In this document: positions 47,587 to 56,124 of the stretch, in pieces | Numbering within the stretch: the first letter of the stretch is position 1 | How the letters are laid out: the number at the start of each line of letters is the position of its first letter | Assembly (NCBI RefSeq): GCF_900116495.1 | Contig: NZ_FPAY01000012.1 | Location: 61,769 to 125,768, forward strand | DNA: 64,000 nt | From: Arthrobacter sp. ov118 | Lineage (GTDB): Bacteria > Actinomycetota > Actinomycetes > Actinomycetales > Micrococcaceae | Direction of reading: 5' to 3' | Translations under genes and position numbers: made by a program | The notes under the pieces: generated by a model | The model's database searches: none | Told to the model about the DNA's origin: nothing | Seen by the model: the letters and a program-made list of their open reading frames with translations, nothing else

Positions 47587-48387
47587 ATGACCGCAGGAAC
47601 CACCGGGGTGTCCGCTGACGCCATCTATTACCCGGACGTAGCCGCCACGCGTTTTTACGTCGGGGCACTGGCAAAGCTGAGTGTGCTGCAGTATTTCGTG
47701 GCCGAGGCCGCGGTGATCGGCGCCTGGGCGGCTGCGGAACCTTACAGCCGCCGCACCGGCTACATCAGCGACCTGGGCGCCGTGGCCTGCGGGGACTTTG
47801 ACGGCCGGGACGTCTGCTCGCCCGCCCACCTGCTGATGAACGCGTCCTTTGTGGTCCAGGGTTTTGGCATGATCATCGGTGCCCTTCTGCTCGGCTCGGT
47901 GCTGCTGTGCTGTGCGGCGCGGCCCGGCGCGCCGACCCGCGGCCGGGCGGGCTCGCAACCCGTTTCGCCGGCCCCGGGCCGGGCAGGCCGGAGCGTGGGG
48001 GTGGCCGCGGCGGCCGCGGCCCGGGTGCTGACCGGCACCGCCGGGGCGGGCACGGTGATCGTGGGGCTGGTCCCCGAAGACACGGGCTCCGGCTGGCATC
48101 TGGCCGGTGCCTTGATGTACTTCGCGGCCGGGTCGCTGGCGCTCCTGGTGATCGGCGGGCTGTGGGTCAGGCGGACCTCCCTGGGCTGGCTCATCCTGGC
48201 CTGCGGCGTGGTGTCCTTGGCGGCGCTCATTGCAGGCGGCGTTACCGACATGAAGGTGCCGGAACCGGGCACGCTGGAACGGCTCATGGGCTATCCCATT
48301 ACGGCCGGCGTCGCCGCCGCAGGCCTCATCATCGCCCAGCGGGTCCGGCACGAGCGCTCGCTGCGCAAGGCCGCCCGGGCGCTTTAG
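47587..48387 (+). CDS. DUF998 family membrane protein
   Basis: 266 residues, about six hydrophobic segments. The DUF998 pattern shows in YISDLGAVACGDFDGRDVCSPAHLLMNASFVVQGFGMI (residues about 58-95). A polar insertion (about 118-145, RPGAPTRGRAGSQPVSPAPGRAGRS) follows the third helix, and the second half has SGWHLAGALMYFAAGSLALLVIGG. Function unknown; no relation to its neighbours is evident. It overlaps the stop of the chitinase gene on the other strand. Confidence 0.85.
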   Translation: MTAGTTGVSADAIYYPDVAATRFYVGALAKLSVLQYFVAEAAVIGAWAAAEPYSRRTGYISDLGAVACGDFDGRDVCSPAHLLMNASFVVQGFGMIIGALLLGSVLLCCAARPGAPTRGRAGSQPVSPAPGRAGRSVGVAAAAAARVLTGTAGAGTVIVGLVPEDTGSGWHLAGALMYFAAGSLALLVIGGLWVRRTSLGWLILACGVVSLAALIAGGVTDMKVPEPGTLERLMGYPITAGVAAAGLIIAQRVRHERSLRKAARAL

Positions 48388-49973
48388 CGCGCCGGAGCTG
48401 ACGCAGTCGCGGTGGGCGCCGCCGTCGGGGTGGCCATGATCTTCAGCATTTCCTCGTCGCGAAGCTTGGACCACGGCGACTCCGCCGACCCCTGCAGCGC
48501 AGCTTCGGGGCTGTCGGTCTGGGTCCACCATTTGGCCTCGAAGACCCGGCCCTCGAAGAGCACTCGGTCGCCCTTGCGGTAGACCTTGGCCGGCTGCCAC
48601 GCCGGGGCCGTGCCGGCCGGTGCGGTGAGCCGGGGTGTCGGCTTGTCACCGGCCAGTACCGGGCCGATGATGCGCCAGGGGGTCGCGGTGCCCTGGAGTA
48701 CAGGATCATCCGGGGTGTCGGCGCGGGTCCACCATTTGGCCTCGTACACGTTCGAATGCCACACGATCCGGTCTCCGGCGCTGTAAGCGGTGGCCTCGGA
48801 CCAGACCGGGTACGGGCTGGTGGACGGATTGTCGCTAACTGCCGGGACCGACGTCGGCTGGGCCGCAGTTTCCGCCGCAGCGGAGGGGCCCGCCGTCACG
48901 CCGGCGCCGAGGATCGTGGCGAAGGAGGAACTTCCCTGGTCCACGCCGCTGCAGCCGTCGGAAACCTTGGTGAGGTCGGGGAAGTTCTGGCTGCAGGTGC
49001 GGTCACGGTTGAGGGACCACATGGAGAGGCGGCCGATGCCCTGTTTGCTGGCGTAGGCGCTGAGCTCCTGCGCGTCCTTGAGCGTGAAGATTTCGCCGGG
49101 GATGTCGTTCTGGCCGATCATCGGAGTCAGCCCGACCTTGCGCCAGACCGTCCCGCTGCCGAGTTCGCTGCCGGCGCCCCGGTACAGGTCGGTGAGCTGG
49201 CGGTGGGTGGCTTCCGCGGCGGAGACCGCGTTCTCGTACATCGAACGGCCCGGCAACTTGCTCCCGCCGTAGTCCATGGTCATGGCGTTCACCCCGGCGA
49301 GGTCGACGCCGGCGGTAATCATCCGGCGCACCGCGTCGCCACCCGCCGTCGTGAGGCCGTTGGGATCAGCGGGCAGCGTCAGCCAGACGCTGAGCCCCTT
49401 GCCGTCGCGCTGGCGGTCCTTCTGGAGAGCGGCGATGGCCGCTGAACGCCGCTCGAGGGCTGCGGCGTCGGAGAGGGCTTCGCCTTCCACGTCCAGGTCG
49501 ATGCTGCTGACGTTGTAGCGGTCGACGACGGCACGGTAGGCGGTCTTCAGCTTGGCGGGATCGGTGCAGGTGACGGCCAGCTCGCGGTTGGCCAGCCCGC
49601 CGAAGGAAACGGCCACGCTGCCGCCGAGTTGCTGCAGCCGTGCCACGCGCCGGTCCAGGTCCAGCGAGTTCGCTGCGTCGGCCAGGGAGTAGGCGGCGCC
49701 CCAGGACGGCGAGCACGGATCCTTGGGATCGGCGACGATGAAGGACAGCACGACTTTTTCGGCTTCCTTGGATGCCGGCGCCTCAAAGTCGTACCGCGGT
49801 GTTGCCGTGACATCGACATAGCCCGAGAACACGGACGGGATGGCCTCGGCCGCCCGGACGTCCTCGAAGTTGCCCCACGCGATCACGCCGCCGGCAGCGG
49901 CGGCCGCCACAGCGGCGACGAGAGCGCCGAGCCGGACCACCGATAATTTGCGGCCTGGAAATCGTTCGGACAC
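48384..49973 (-). CDS. Glycoside hydrolase family 18 (chitinase-like) with two carbohydrate-binding repeats
   Basis: 529 residues. An N-terminal membrane helix or signal anchor (about 9-30, LSVVRLGALVAAVAAAAAGGVIAW) precedes a GH18 domain (about 45-345): the catalytic motif is SIDLDVEGE, matching DxDxE, and NAMTMDYGGSKL is typical. Two CBM5/12-like domains follow at about 390-440 and 460-510, each with a WSEATAYSAGD/WQPAKVYRKGD start and the pair AKWWT. It should cut beta-1,4-GlcNAc-type polymers outside the cell. It is divergent from a GT2 gene, which suggests that the two act on the same polymer. Confidence 0.9.
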   Translation of the reverse strand: MSERFPGRKLSVVRLGALVAAVAAAAAGGVIAWGNFEDVRAAEAIPSVFSGYVDVTATPRYDFEAPASKEAEKVVLSFIVADPKDPCSPSWGAAYSLADAANSLDLDRRVARLQQLGGSVAVSFGGLANRELAVTCTDPAKLKTAYRAVVDRYNVSSIDLDVEGEALSDAAALERRSAAIAALQKDRQRDGKGLSVWLTLPADPNGLTTAGGDAVRRMITAGVDLAGVNAMTMDYGGSKLPGRSMYENAVSAAEATHRQLTDLYRGAGSELGSGTVWRKVGLTPMIGQNDIPGEIFTLKDAQELSAYASKQGIGRLSMWSLNRDRTCSQNFPDLTKVSDGCSGVDQGSSSFATILGAGVTAGPSAAAETAAQPTSVPAVSDNPSTSPYPVWSEATAYSAGDRIVWHSNVYEAKWWTRADTPDDPVLQGTATPWRIIGPVLAGDKPTPRLTAPAGTAPAWQPAKVYRKGDRVLFEGRVFEAKWWTQTDSPEAALQGSAESPWSKLRDEEMLKIMATPTAAPTATASAPAR

Positions 49974-50177
49974 AGGTCCCCCCTTGTGCGTCTTTCATTG
50001 AACGACCGGGCACGCGCCGGCCGCCGGAATCAGCTCCTGTATTTCCCGGGGTGTCTGATGTCCGGCAAGCGTCTGACCTTGCATTATCATAAGGGCACTC
50101 ACCGGAACATCCGGTGCGGCGTGCGGGTAATGCCGCGGGCGCGCCACTTTGCCGACTTTGCAGTCTTATGGGGACTA
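49974..50177. other. 204-base divergent region between GH18 and GT2 genes
   Basis: Two promoters must lie here, firing in opposite directions. The GT2 frame stays open through it back to 49986, but the translation there (with many basic residues, CGVRVMPRARHF) is not conserved in GT2 proteins. A TTGCATTATCATAAG patch around 50078-50092 is the most AT-rich spot and a likely promoter. Confidence 0.4.
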
Positions 50178-52535
50178 ATGCCAGATCAGCTTGTCTTGCC
50201 GCGCGTGGAAACGGAAAGCGGAACTACCGACCAAAAAGGCGCGGTCCGGCGTCGCCAATGGGGGGCAGAACGGCGGTCTGAGCCGCTGTCAATTGTTCAT
50301 CCGCGCCCCTCGAGGCGCAAAATAATCCTTGGCCGGCTGGGGATTCTCACCACGCTGGCGGCCTGGGTCGCCTATGTTATTTCCACAATCTTGAGGGAAC
50401 TTGCGAACAACCCGAATGCCGGTTTCCGGTTTCAGTTTGAAACGGTTTCCTATCTTGTTGTTGTAACATTCCTGACTTTTTCGGCCCTCATGTATCTGAT
50501 GGCCCGCCAGGGAGCCCTGTACCGGTTCCGCGACCACGCCAGGGTGCCGCGCGGCGAGCTGGACCGGCACTTCGCCGGATACTCCGAAGGCATCACGGTG
50601 CTGGTTCCCTCCTACGCCGAAGAACCCCAGGTGGTGCGCGCCACGCTGTGGTCCGCAGCCCTGCAGGAGTTCCCGGATCTCAAAGTGGTACTGCTCCTTG
50701 ATGACCCGCCGAATCCCTCGGACCTGGGCGACAAGGTCCGGTTGGACAAGACCCGTGCGCTGACCGGCGAGATCGCCGCCCAGCTCAGCGTGCCGGCCGC
50801 CCGCTTCAATGCGGCCCTGGCCGAATTCCGGCGCCGGGCCAATGTGCACGACAAGGCGCACGACGGCCGCGGCAATGCGGCCGAGGTGGCCCTGCTGATT
50901 GCCGAATACGAGGCGGCCGCCGAATGGCTTGAGTCCATGGCCGCCGCCGAAACGGTGGAAGACCACGTTGACGAGTTCTTTGTCGACCTCGTCCTGATGG
51001 GCCTGGCCCGCGAGCTGAGGCTTGTGCTCCTGGGACTGAACGCTGCGCTGGCACAACTGGCGTCGCCGCCGCGTTCCCGGATCGAGGAGCTGTACCTCCG
51101 GCTGACCTGGATCTTCAACGTCTCCACCGAAACGTTCGAACGCAAGAAATACGCAAGCCTCTCACACGAGGCGAACAAGGCCATGAACCTCAACGCCTAC
51201 ATATCGCTGATGGGCCACACCTGGAACAAGGAAACCACCGCCGACGGCGTGGTGCTGCGCAAGGCGGCGGCCGACGCCGCAGCCGCCCCCGGCGACGTCC
51301 TGGAGGTCCGCGACACCACCTACCTGTTGACGCTCGACGCCGACTCGCTGCTTCTGCGCGACTACTGCCTCCGGCTGGTCTACTTCCTGGAGTCGGCGGG
51401 CAACGAGCGCGTCGCGGTGACCCAGACCCCGTACTCCTCCTTCCGCGGCGCCCCGACCCGCATCGAGCGCATCGCCGGAGCCACCACCGACCTCCAGCAC
51501 ATCCTTCACCAGGGAAAGACGTACTACGGTGCGACCTTCTGGGTGGGCGCGAACGCGGTCATCCGCAAGCGGGCCCTGGAGGACATCGTGGAAGTGGAGA
51601 CCACCGGTGGCTTCGAGATCCGGACCTACATCCAGGACCGGACCGTCATCGAAGACACCGAATCCAGCATCGACCTCGGCCAGCACGGCTGGACCCTGGT
51701 GAACTATCCAGAACGGCTCAGCTACAGCGCGACGCCGCCGGACTTCGGCTCCCTCGTCGTGCAGCGCCGGCGCTGGGCGAACGGCGGCCTGTTGATCCTG
51801 CCGAAGCTGTGGGCCCAGCTGCGCCGGCACCGGTCCGAGCGCCGCGTGATCCTCTTCCGGGAGGTGCTGCTGCGGGTGAACTACATGGCCTCCATCGCCT
51901 GGGCGAGCTTCGGCCTGGTCTTCCTCCTGGCCTACCCGTACGACAGCCGGCTGCTGAGCCCGGTCGTTTTCCTCGCTGCCCTGCCGTACTTCCTGGCCAT
52001 GGGCAGCGACCTGCGCGACTGCGGGCACCGCTTCAGTGACATCTTCCGGATCTACGGCTTCAACCTCGTGCTGCTGCCCGTCAACCTGGCCGGCGTCCTG
52101 AAATCGCTGCAGCAGGCCGTCACGGGCGACAAGATTCCCTTCGCCCGCACACCCAAGGTCAAGGACCGCACCGCGGCCCCGGCCCTCTACGTCCTGACGC
52201 CGTACGCGATCGTGGCCTTTTCGCTCCTGACCGTGTGGCGGGACGCCCAGGCGGGGAACTGGGGCAACGTGGCCTTCGCCTCCCTGAACGCTGCCCTGGC
52301 CGCCTTCGCGATCCACGCCTACATCGGTGTCTTCAACTCCGCAGTGGATGTATTCCTCGGGGTGGTTAACTGGCTGTACGTCAGCCCGCGGGCCAGGACA
52401 GTGAAGGAGAGCCCTGTGATTGCCAAGACAGCCGAGGAAGTCGACTGGGAAACGATCCTCTATCACGGCGACCGCCGGCTGAACCGGGACCTCCGAGGCT
52501 CCACGGACCGCCGCCGTCGAATTGCCGTCCGATGA
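50178..52535 (+). CDS. Glycosyltransferase family 2, cellulose-synthase-like membrane protein
   Basis: 785 residues. Two N-terminal helices (about 50-110, LGRLGILTTLAAWVAYVI and YLVVVTFLTFSALMYLM), a cytoplasmic GT2 domain (about 125-500) with PSYAEEPQVVRATLWSA, LLLDDPPNP, TLDADSLLL, EDTESSIDL as the general base region and QRRRW as the Q/RxxRW motif, then about five further helices (about 510-730). It should extrude a beta-linked polysaccharide through the membrane. A helical insertion (about 190-290) sits between the first motifs. I place the start at ATG 50178. The next gene overlaps its end by ATGA. Confidence 0.9.
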   Translation: MPDQLVLPRVETESGTTDQKGAVRRRQWGAERRSEPLSIVHPRPSRRKIILGRLGILTTLAAWVAYVISTILRELANNPNAGFRFQFETVSYLVVVTFLTFSALMYLMARQGALYRFRDHARVPRGELDRHFAGYSEGITVLVPSYAEEPQVVRATLWSAALQEFPDLKVVLLLDDPPNPSDLGDKVRLDKTRALTGEIAAQLSVPAARFNAALAEFRRRANVHDKAHDGRGNAAEVALLIAEYEAAAEWLESMAAAETVEDHVDEFFVDLVLMGLARELRLVLLGLNAALAQLASPPRSRIEELYLRLTWIFNVSTETFERKKYASLSHEANKAMNLNAYISLMGHTWNKETTADGVVLRKAAADAAAAPGDVLEVRDTTYLLTLDADSLLLRDYCLRLVYFLESAGNERVAVTQTPYSSFRGAPTRIERIAGATTDLQHILHQGKTYYGATFWVGANAVIRKRALEDIVEVETTGGFEIRTYIQDRTVIEDTESSIDLGQHGWTLVNYPERLSYSATPPDFGSLVVQRRRWANGGLLILPKLWAQLRRHRSERRVILFREVLLRVNYMASIAWASFGLVFLLAYPYDSRLLSPVVFLAALPYFLAMGSDLRDCGHRFSDIFRIYGFNLVLLPVNLAGVLKSLQQAVTGDKIPFARTPKVKDRTAAPALYVLTPYAIVAFSLLTVWRDAQAGNWGNVAFASLNAALAAFAIHAYIGVFNSAVDVFLGVVNWLYVSPRARTVKESPVIAKTAEEVDWETILYHGDRRLNRDLRGSTDRRRRIAVR

Positions 52536-53044
52536 CTGTCGAGGCCCTGGCCGGGCCCGACGAGCGGCTGCCGGACGAGACAGCCGGCGGCATCCAGGGT
52601 GCCGCGATTGGTGCGGCCCGGGCCATCCAGGGTGCGGCGATTGATGCGGCCCGGGCCATCCAGGGTGCGGCGATTGATGCGGCCCGGGCCATCGGCGTGC
52701 GGATGCTCGAGGGCGGCATCATCGAAGTCCTGCTGCCCGCCAACCAGGAGATCCAGGGGCCGGAGGCCCGCATCGCCGGTGAGGCGGTCCGTTCCCTCGC
52801 CGCCGGGCGGCGAGTGCCGGTGATCCTGGTGATCACCGGCGTCGTCGGTGTCAGCGTTGAGGCGCGGCAGGCCTACACCGGATCCATAGCAGCTACAGCG
52901 TTCGCCCTGGTGGGCGAGACCCCGGTGGACCGGGTCATTGCCCACTACCTGCTGCGGTCCAGGGGTGAGTCGATCCCGGCGCAGTTCTTCACCTCCGAAT
53001 CCGCGGCCATCGAATGGTTGAGGCAGTATGTCCGTGAAGAATGA
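52532..53044 (+). CDS. Small STAS/DUF7793-like protein with N-terminal repeats
   Basis: 170 residues. The first 52 include three adjacent 11-residue repeats, IQGAAIDAARA (about residues 21-53). The rest (about 55-170) has IEVLLPANQEIQGPEARIAGEAVRSLAAGRRVPVILVITGVVGV, and reads as a STAS-like beta-alpha fold, ending FFTSESAAIEWLRQYVREE. Similar proteins occur as partners of polysaccharide synthases or signalling proteins. It overlaps both neighbours (GT2 by ATGA, GGDEF-EAL by 17 bases), so the three are one translational unit. Confidence 0.75.
   Translation: MTVEALAGPDERLPDETAGGIQGAAIGAARAIQGAAIDAARAIQGAAIDAARAIGVRMLEGGIIEVLLPANQEIQGPEARIAGEAVRSLAAGRRVPVILVITGVVGVSVEARQAYTGSIAATAFALVGETPVDRVIAHYLLRSRGESIPAQFFTSESAAIEWLRQYVREE
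52589..52687 (+). repeat. Three tandem 33-base repeats in the STAS-like gene
   Basis: Units at 52589-52621, 52622-52654 and 52655-52687, each GGCATCCAGGGTGCxGCGAT-like and then TGATGCGGCCCGG. The second and third are identical; the first differs at a few bases. They encode the IQGAAI(D/G)AARA repeats. Confidence 0.92.
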
Positions 53045-54557
53045 CGCGCAGGACCCCAGGCTGCACGCCCTCGTGGAAGGCATTGTGCGGATTGCCGGAG
53101 GCGATCTGAGCACCAGGATCCCGCACTCCGGTGCCCGGGACGACGTCGCCGCCGTCATTGCCGGCATCAACCTGATGGCCGATGATCTGCAGACCATCTA
53201 TCAGGAGCTGGAGGAGCGGGTCGAAAGCCGCACCGCCATGCTGCGTGAGGCGCAGGTGGAGCTTGAACGCATGGCGCTCACCGACCCCTTGACGCAACTC
53301 GCCAACAGGACGGCCCTCAACTCGGTCCTGAGCCATGCCCTGGCCGAGTCCTCGCGGGGGGAGATGCCGCCGGCACTCCTGATTCTCGACCTCGATTCCT
53401 TCAAGGGAATCAACGACACCCTGGGGCACAGCGCCGGTGACGACGTCCTGCGCGCGATCGCGCGCCGCCTGCAGGACGCCGTCCGCGAGACGGACACGGT
53501 GGCGCGCCTTGGCGGCGACGAATTCGCCGTCATGCTGCCGAAGTCCAATCTGGTCCGGGCGCGCCGGGTGGCGAACAGGATCCTTGCCGCACTCAGCGAG
53601 AGCCTCGACGTCGGTGGTCTGAGAGTTACCTGCGGAACCAGCATTGGCCTGCGGATCGCGGACCCCGGTCAGTCCGTTGACGACCTCGTCATGGAGGCAG
53701 ACACGGCCATGTATGCCGCCAAGGCCCAGCCGCACAGCAGCATCAAAGTGTTCGAGCCCGCCCTGCTGTATGCGCGCCGGCTGCAAAGCGTCATGGTCAC
53801 GGAAATGCGCGAAGCCATCCAGCAGGACCAGCTGACCCTGCACTACCAGCCCGTGGTGGACCTCGCCACAGGCAGGGTCGAAGGCGTGGAGGCGCTCGTC
53901 CGGTGGAACCACCCGGAACGCGGTCTGCTCATGCCGGACCAGTTCATTCCCCTGGCCGAGGAAACCGGGATCATCGTGGACCTGGGCCACTGGGTGCTGC
54001 GCAACTCCGTGCGGCAACTGCGGCAATGGCAGCAGGACCAGCAGGTGGACAGCACCTTCAACGTGCGCGTCAACATCTCCACCACCGAACTGCAAAACCT
54101 CGAACTGATCGAACACGTGCGGGACATCCTCAGGGAGACCGGGGTGGATGCGTCCAACCTGATCGTTGAGCTGACGGAATCCATGGCGGTCAACGGCGGG
54201 GATATCGACCAGTACTCGCTCAACGGCCTGCGTCGGCTTGGTGTGCAGCTTGAGATCGATGACTTTGGCACCGGCTATTCCTCCATCAGTTACCTGCGGA
54301 AGCTGCCCGTGAACGTGGTCAAGATCGACCGGAGCCTGATCAGCGGCTTGGGCGCCGACGAACAGCAGCGGGATTTCGTGTCCGCGGTGCTGCATCTCAT
54401 TCACGCCTGCGGCCTCAAAGCGCTGGCCGAAGGCATCGAGACCGCGGAACAGGCGGAGGTCCTGCGGGAGATGGGCTGCAGCAGCGGACAGGGCTACTAT
54501 TTTGGCCGGCCCGCCCCGGCCGGGGAATTTGTGGCTTTGATCAACAGTCGTTCATAG
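53028..54557 (+). CDS. Bifunctional diguanylate cyclase/phosphodiesterase (GGDEF-EAL)
   Basis: 509 residues. An N-terminal HAMP-like helix (about 12-82) precedes a GGDEF domain (about 84-240) with intact GGDEF at 162-166 and the inhibitory I-site RETD at 153-156, and an EAL domain (about 255-505) with EAL at 288-290, plus ELTES, DDFGTGYSS, VKIDRS and EGIET. All catalytic residues of both domains look intact, so it can make or break c-di-GMP, and the net effect cannot be read. It lacks membrane helices. Cotranslated with the GT2/STAS genes, it probably tunes the synthase. Confidence 0.93.
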   Translation: MSVKNDAQDPRLHALVEGIVRIAGGDLSTRIPHSGARDDVAAVIAGINLMADDLQTIYQELEERVESRTAMLREAQVELERMALTDPLTQLANRTALNSVLSHALAESSRGEMPPALLILDLDSFKGINDTLGHSAGDDVLRAIARRLQDAVRETDTVARLGGDEFAVMLPKSNLVRARRVANRILAALSESLDVGGLRVTCGTSIGLRIADPGQSVDDLVMEADTAMYAAKAQPHSSIKVFEPALLYARRLQSVMVTEMREAIQQDQLTLHYQPVVDLATGRVEGVEALVRWNHPERGLLMPDQFIPLAEETGIIVDLGHWVLRNSVRQLRQWQQDQQVDSTFNVRVNISTTELQNLELIEHVRDILRETGVDASNLIVELTESMAVNGGDIDQYSLNGLRRLGVQLEIDDFGTGYSSISYLRKLPVNVVKIDRSLISGLGADEQQRDFVSAVLHLIHACGLKALAEGIETAEQAEVLREMGCSSGQGYYFGRPAPAGEFVALINSRS

Positions 54558-54664
54558 ACCCGGTAGGCGCGCTAGCGGGGAAAGTGTCGTTGAGGTGTTT
54601 GGGCTGGCCTGGGCCTAGCCGTGATGAATGCTGAACGACGTCCACTAAGGAAAGTCCCTTAAAG

Positions 54665-54706
54665 AAAAAGCGGCGGGCTCCGGACATGATGCCCGGCGCC
54701 CGCCGC
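54665..54706 (-). terminator. Rho-independent terminator of the small peptide gene (minus strand)
   Basis: GCGGCGGGC pairs with GCCCGCCGC at 54670-54678 and 54698-54706, with a GC-rich loop, followed on the minus strand by TTTTTCTTT. It closes the short transcript of the peptide gene, and also stops minus-strand read-through into the GGDEF-EAL gene. Confidence 0.88.
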
Positions 54707-54722
54707 AACGGTGCTGTTTCCG

Positions 54723-54872
54723 TTAGTTCTTCGGAGTGGAGTTCGGCCACCAGCCGACTGCTACAACAGAGCCCTGGCTCGATCCGCTGGAAGCAGACAC
54801 TGCTGCCGAGGTGGACAGGCCGGCGCCGGCCAGCGCGCCAGCGACGAGGAGCGTTGCGAGGACTTTCTTCAT
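54723..54872 (-). CDS. Small secreted peptide precursor (49 aa)
   Basis: MKKVLATLLVAGALAGAGLS and TSAAVSASSG, then SSQGSVVAVGWWPNSTPKN. The first 24-27 residues are a clear signal peptide (MKK, hydrophobic stretch, AVSA cleavage region). The exported part would be about 22-25 residues, ending in GWWPNSTPKN, with no cysteines. ATG 54872 has AGGAGT at a good distance. It has its own terminator and a TATACT -10 box (54931-54936, minus). It is divergent from the TPR gene, the layout of peptide-signal/receptor pairs. No family recognised. Confidence 0.75.
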   Translation of the reverse strand: MKKVLATLLVAGALAGAGLSTSAAVSASSGSSQGSVVAVGWWPNSTPKN

Positions 54873-54910
54873 GTGGGACTCCTGATACGTAAGAGGCTGA
54901 TGTGACTCAT

Positions 54911-54981
54911 GTGTCGTATGTTGCAGGTTCAGTATAGGGCCAAACGACACGCCGTTGCATAACGATTCGTGCAGCAACATA
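54911..54981. promoter_or_regulatory. Peptide-gene promoter with two interleaved inverted repeats
   Basis: TATACT on the minus strand at 54931-54936 is the -10 box of the peptide gene. GTGTCGT (54911-54917) and ACGACAC (54944-54950) form one inverted repeat across it; TATGTTGC (54917-54924) and GCAACATA (54974-54981) form a second. They could be operators. No such pairs occur by the TPR promoter. Confidence 0.45.
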
Positions 54982-55078
54982 AGCTTTCGTGATATTCGCG
55001 CGAAGCTGCGCAAGTCCTTTGTGAATATTGCGTAGGTCTTGCTTGTGCGCTTTGTTCATTTCCGCTCCCGCGGCAACG

Positions 55079-55084
55079 GATAAT
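55079..55084 (+). promoter_or_regulatory. Candidate -10 box, near-leaderless TPR gene
   Basis: GATAAT ends six bases before the ATG of the TPR gene, so transcription would start at or near the start codon. No good -35 box is visible. Confidence 0.45.
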
Positions 55085-55090
55085 TGAGAC

Positions 55091-56116
55091 ATGCACCAAC
55101 GCTCCGTGTCACCGTCGTACGCCGCTGCAGAGTTAGAGGCCCGGGAATATCGAACCAGCCATGACTTCCGCCGTGCGGCCAGCAGCGCGCGAGTGGCTTG
55201 GGAAATGGCGAGGAACGATGGCGACCTGACGGCGGCCTGGGCCATGCGGCTCTTTCAGGCGGAGAATCTGCTCGACGCCGGCGACTTTGAGGCCTGCGCA
55301 GAACTTGCCGCTGAGCTGGTTAATGGTGCCACCGGCGCCAAGGCTGAAGATGCCCGGGGCAAAGCGAATATCCTGCTCGCAAAAGCCCGGCAGGGTGCCG
55401 GCATGCTGGGGCAGGCGGCCGACGCAGCGCGAATGGCGGCGAGTTTGTCCTCGGGTGCAGGGGACGTGGAGGATAACGTCAAAGCCCGCCAGGCCCTCAT
55501 CGCGGCCCTCGCCGAAAGCGGCAGGCTAGAGGAGGCCTGGAACGAGAGCCTCCTACTGGCCGACGATATATCCAATGAGGTCGACGACCAGCTGGTCGGC
55601 AAGGCCTATTGGGTCATCGGCAACGTTGCCTTCCTCTGCAACAAAGTGATCGAGGGGCTTGAATATCACGAACTCGCGGCCGAAACGTTTTCGCCGGCGC
55701 GAAATCTCGATATTTGGGCCAAGTTCAACAAGGCTTCCGCGGCCATGCGGCTCGCCGCTGACGTTGCGGACGCGGAAACGCTGCGCTGCATTGAACGCGC
55801 GGAACTTGCCACTGATGTCATCGGCGGCACCGAAGAGGACCACATACTGCTCAAGCTGAACCGAGGCCACTGGAACTTCCTGGCTGGAGACCCGGCAGCG
55901 GCGGTCGAAACTGTGGGCAGTATCTTCCCCGTTGCTGAGAAAATCTCGCCGCAGATTCTGGGTGAGGCGTACCTATTGCTGGGACGGTCCCACGGCGCCC
56001 TGGGAGACACGGCCGAAGCCAGGAAAAACCTGCTGGAAGCCGCTGACTACTTTGAGAAGTCAGGAGCCCCGCAGCGTGCCGAGCAGGCCCTGGAATTCCT
56101 GCGGGACGTCCCCTGA
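55091..56116 (+). CDS. TPR-repeat protein, possible peptide receptor
   Basis: 341 residues, all helical, no membrane segment or DNA-binding motif. Repeated two-helix units run from about 20 to 335, with typical TPR words AAWAMRLFQAENLLDAGDFEACAELAAELV, ARQALIAALAESGRLEEAWNESLLLA, and AYLLLGRSHGALGDTAEARKNLLEAADYFEKSGAPQRAEQAL. Its length and composition resemble Rap-type RRNPP receptors, which lack HTH. It is next to a divergent secreted-peptide gene. That pairing suggests that it senses the peptide. It could equally be a plain scaffolding TPR protein. Confidence 0.75.
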   Translation: MHQRSVSPSYAAAELEAREYRTSHDFRRAASSARVAWEMARNDGDLTAAWAMRLFQAENLLDAGDFEACAELAAELVNGATGAKAEDARGKANILLAKARQGAGMLGQAADAARMAASLSSGAGDVEDNVKARQALIAALAESGRLEEAWNESLLLADDISNEVDDQLVGKAYWVIGNVAFLCNKVIEGLEYHELAAETFSPARNLDIWAKFNKASAAMRLAADVADAETLRCIERAELATDVIGGTEEDHILLKLNRGHWNFLAGDPAAAVETVGSIFPVAEKISPQILGEAYLLLGRSHGALGDTAEARKNLLEAADYFEKSGAPQRAEQALEFLRDVP

Positions 56117-56124
56117 CATTCCAT

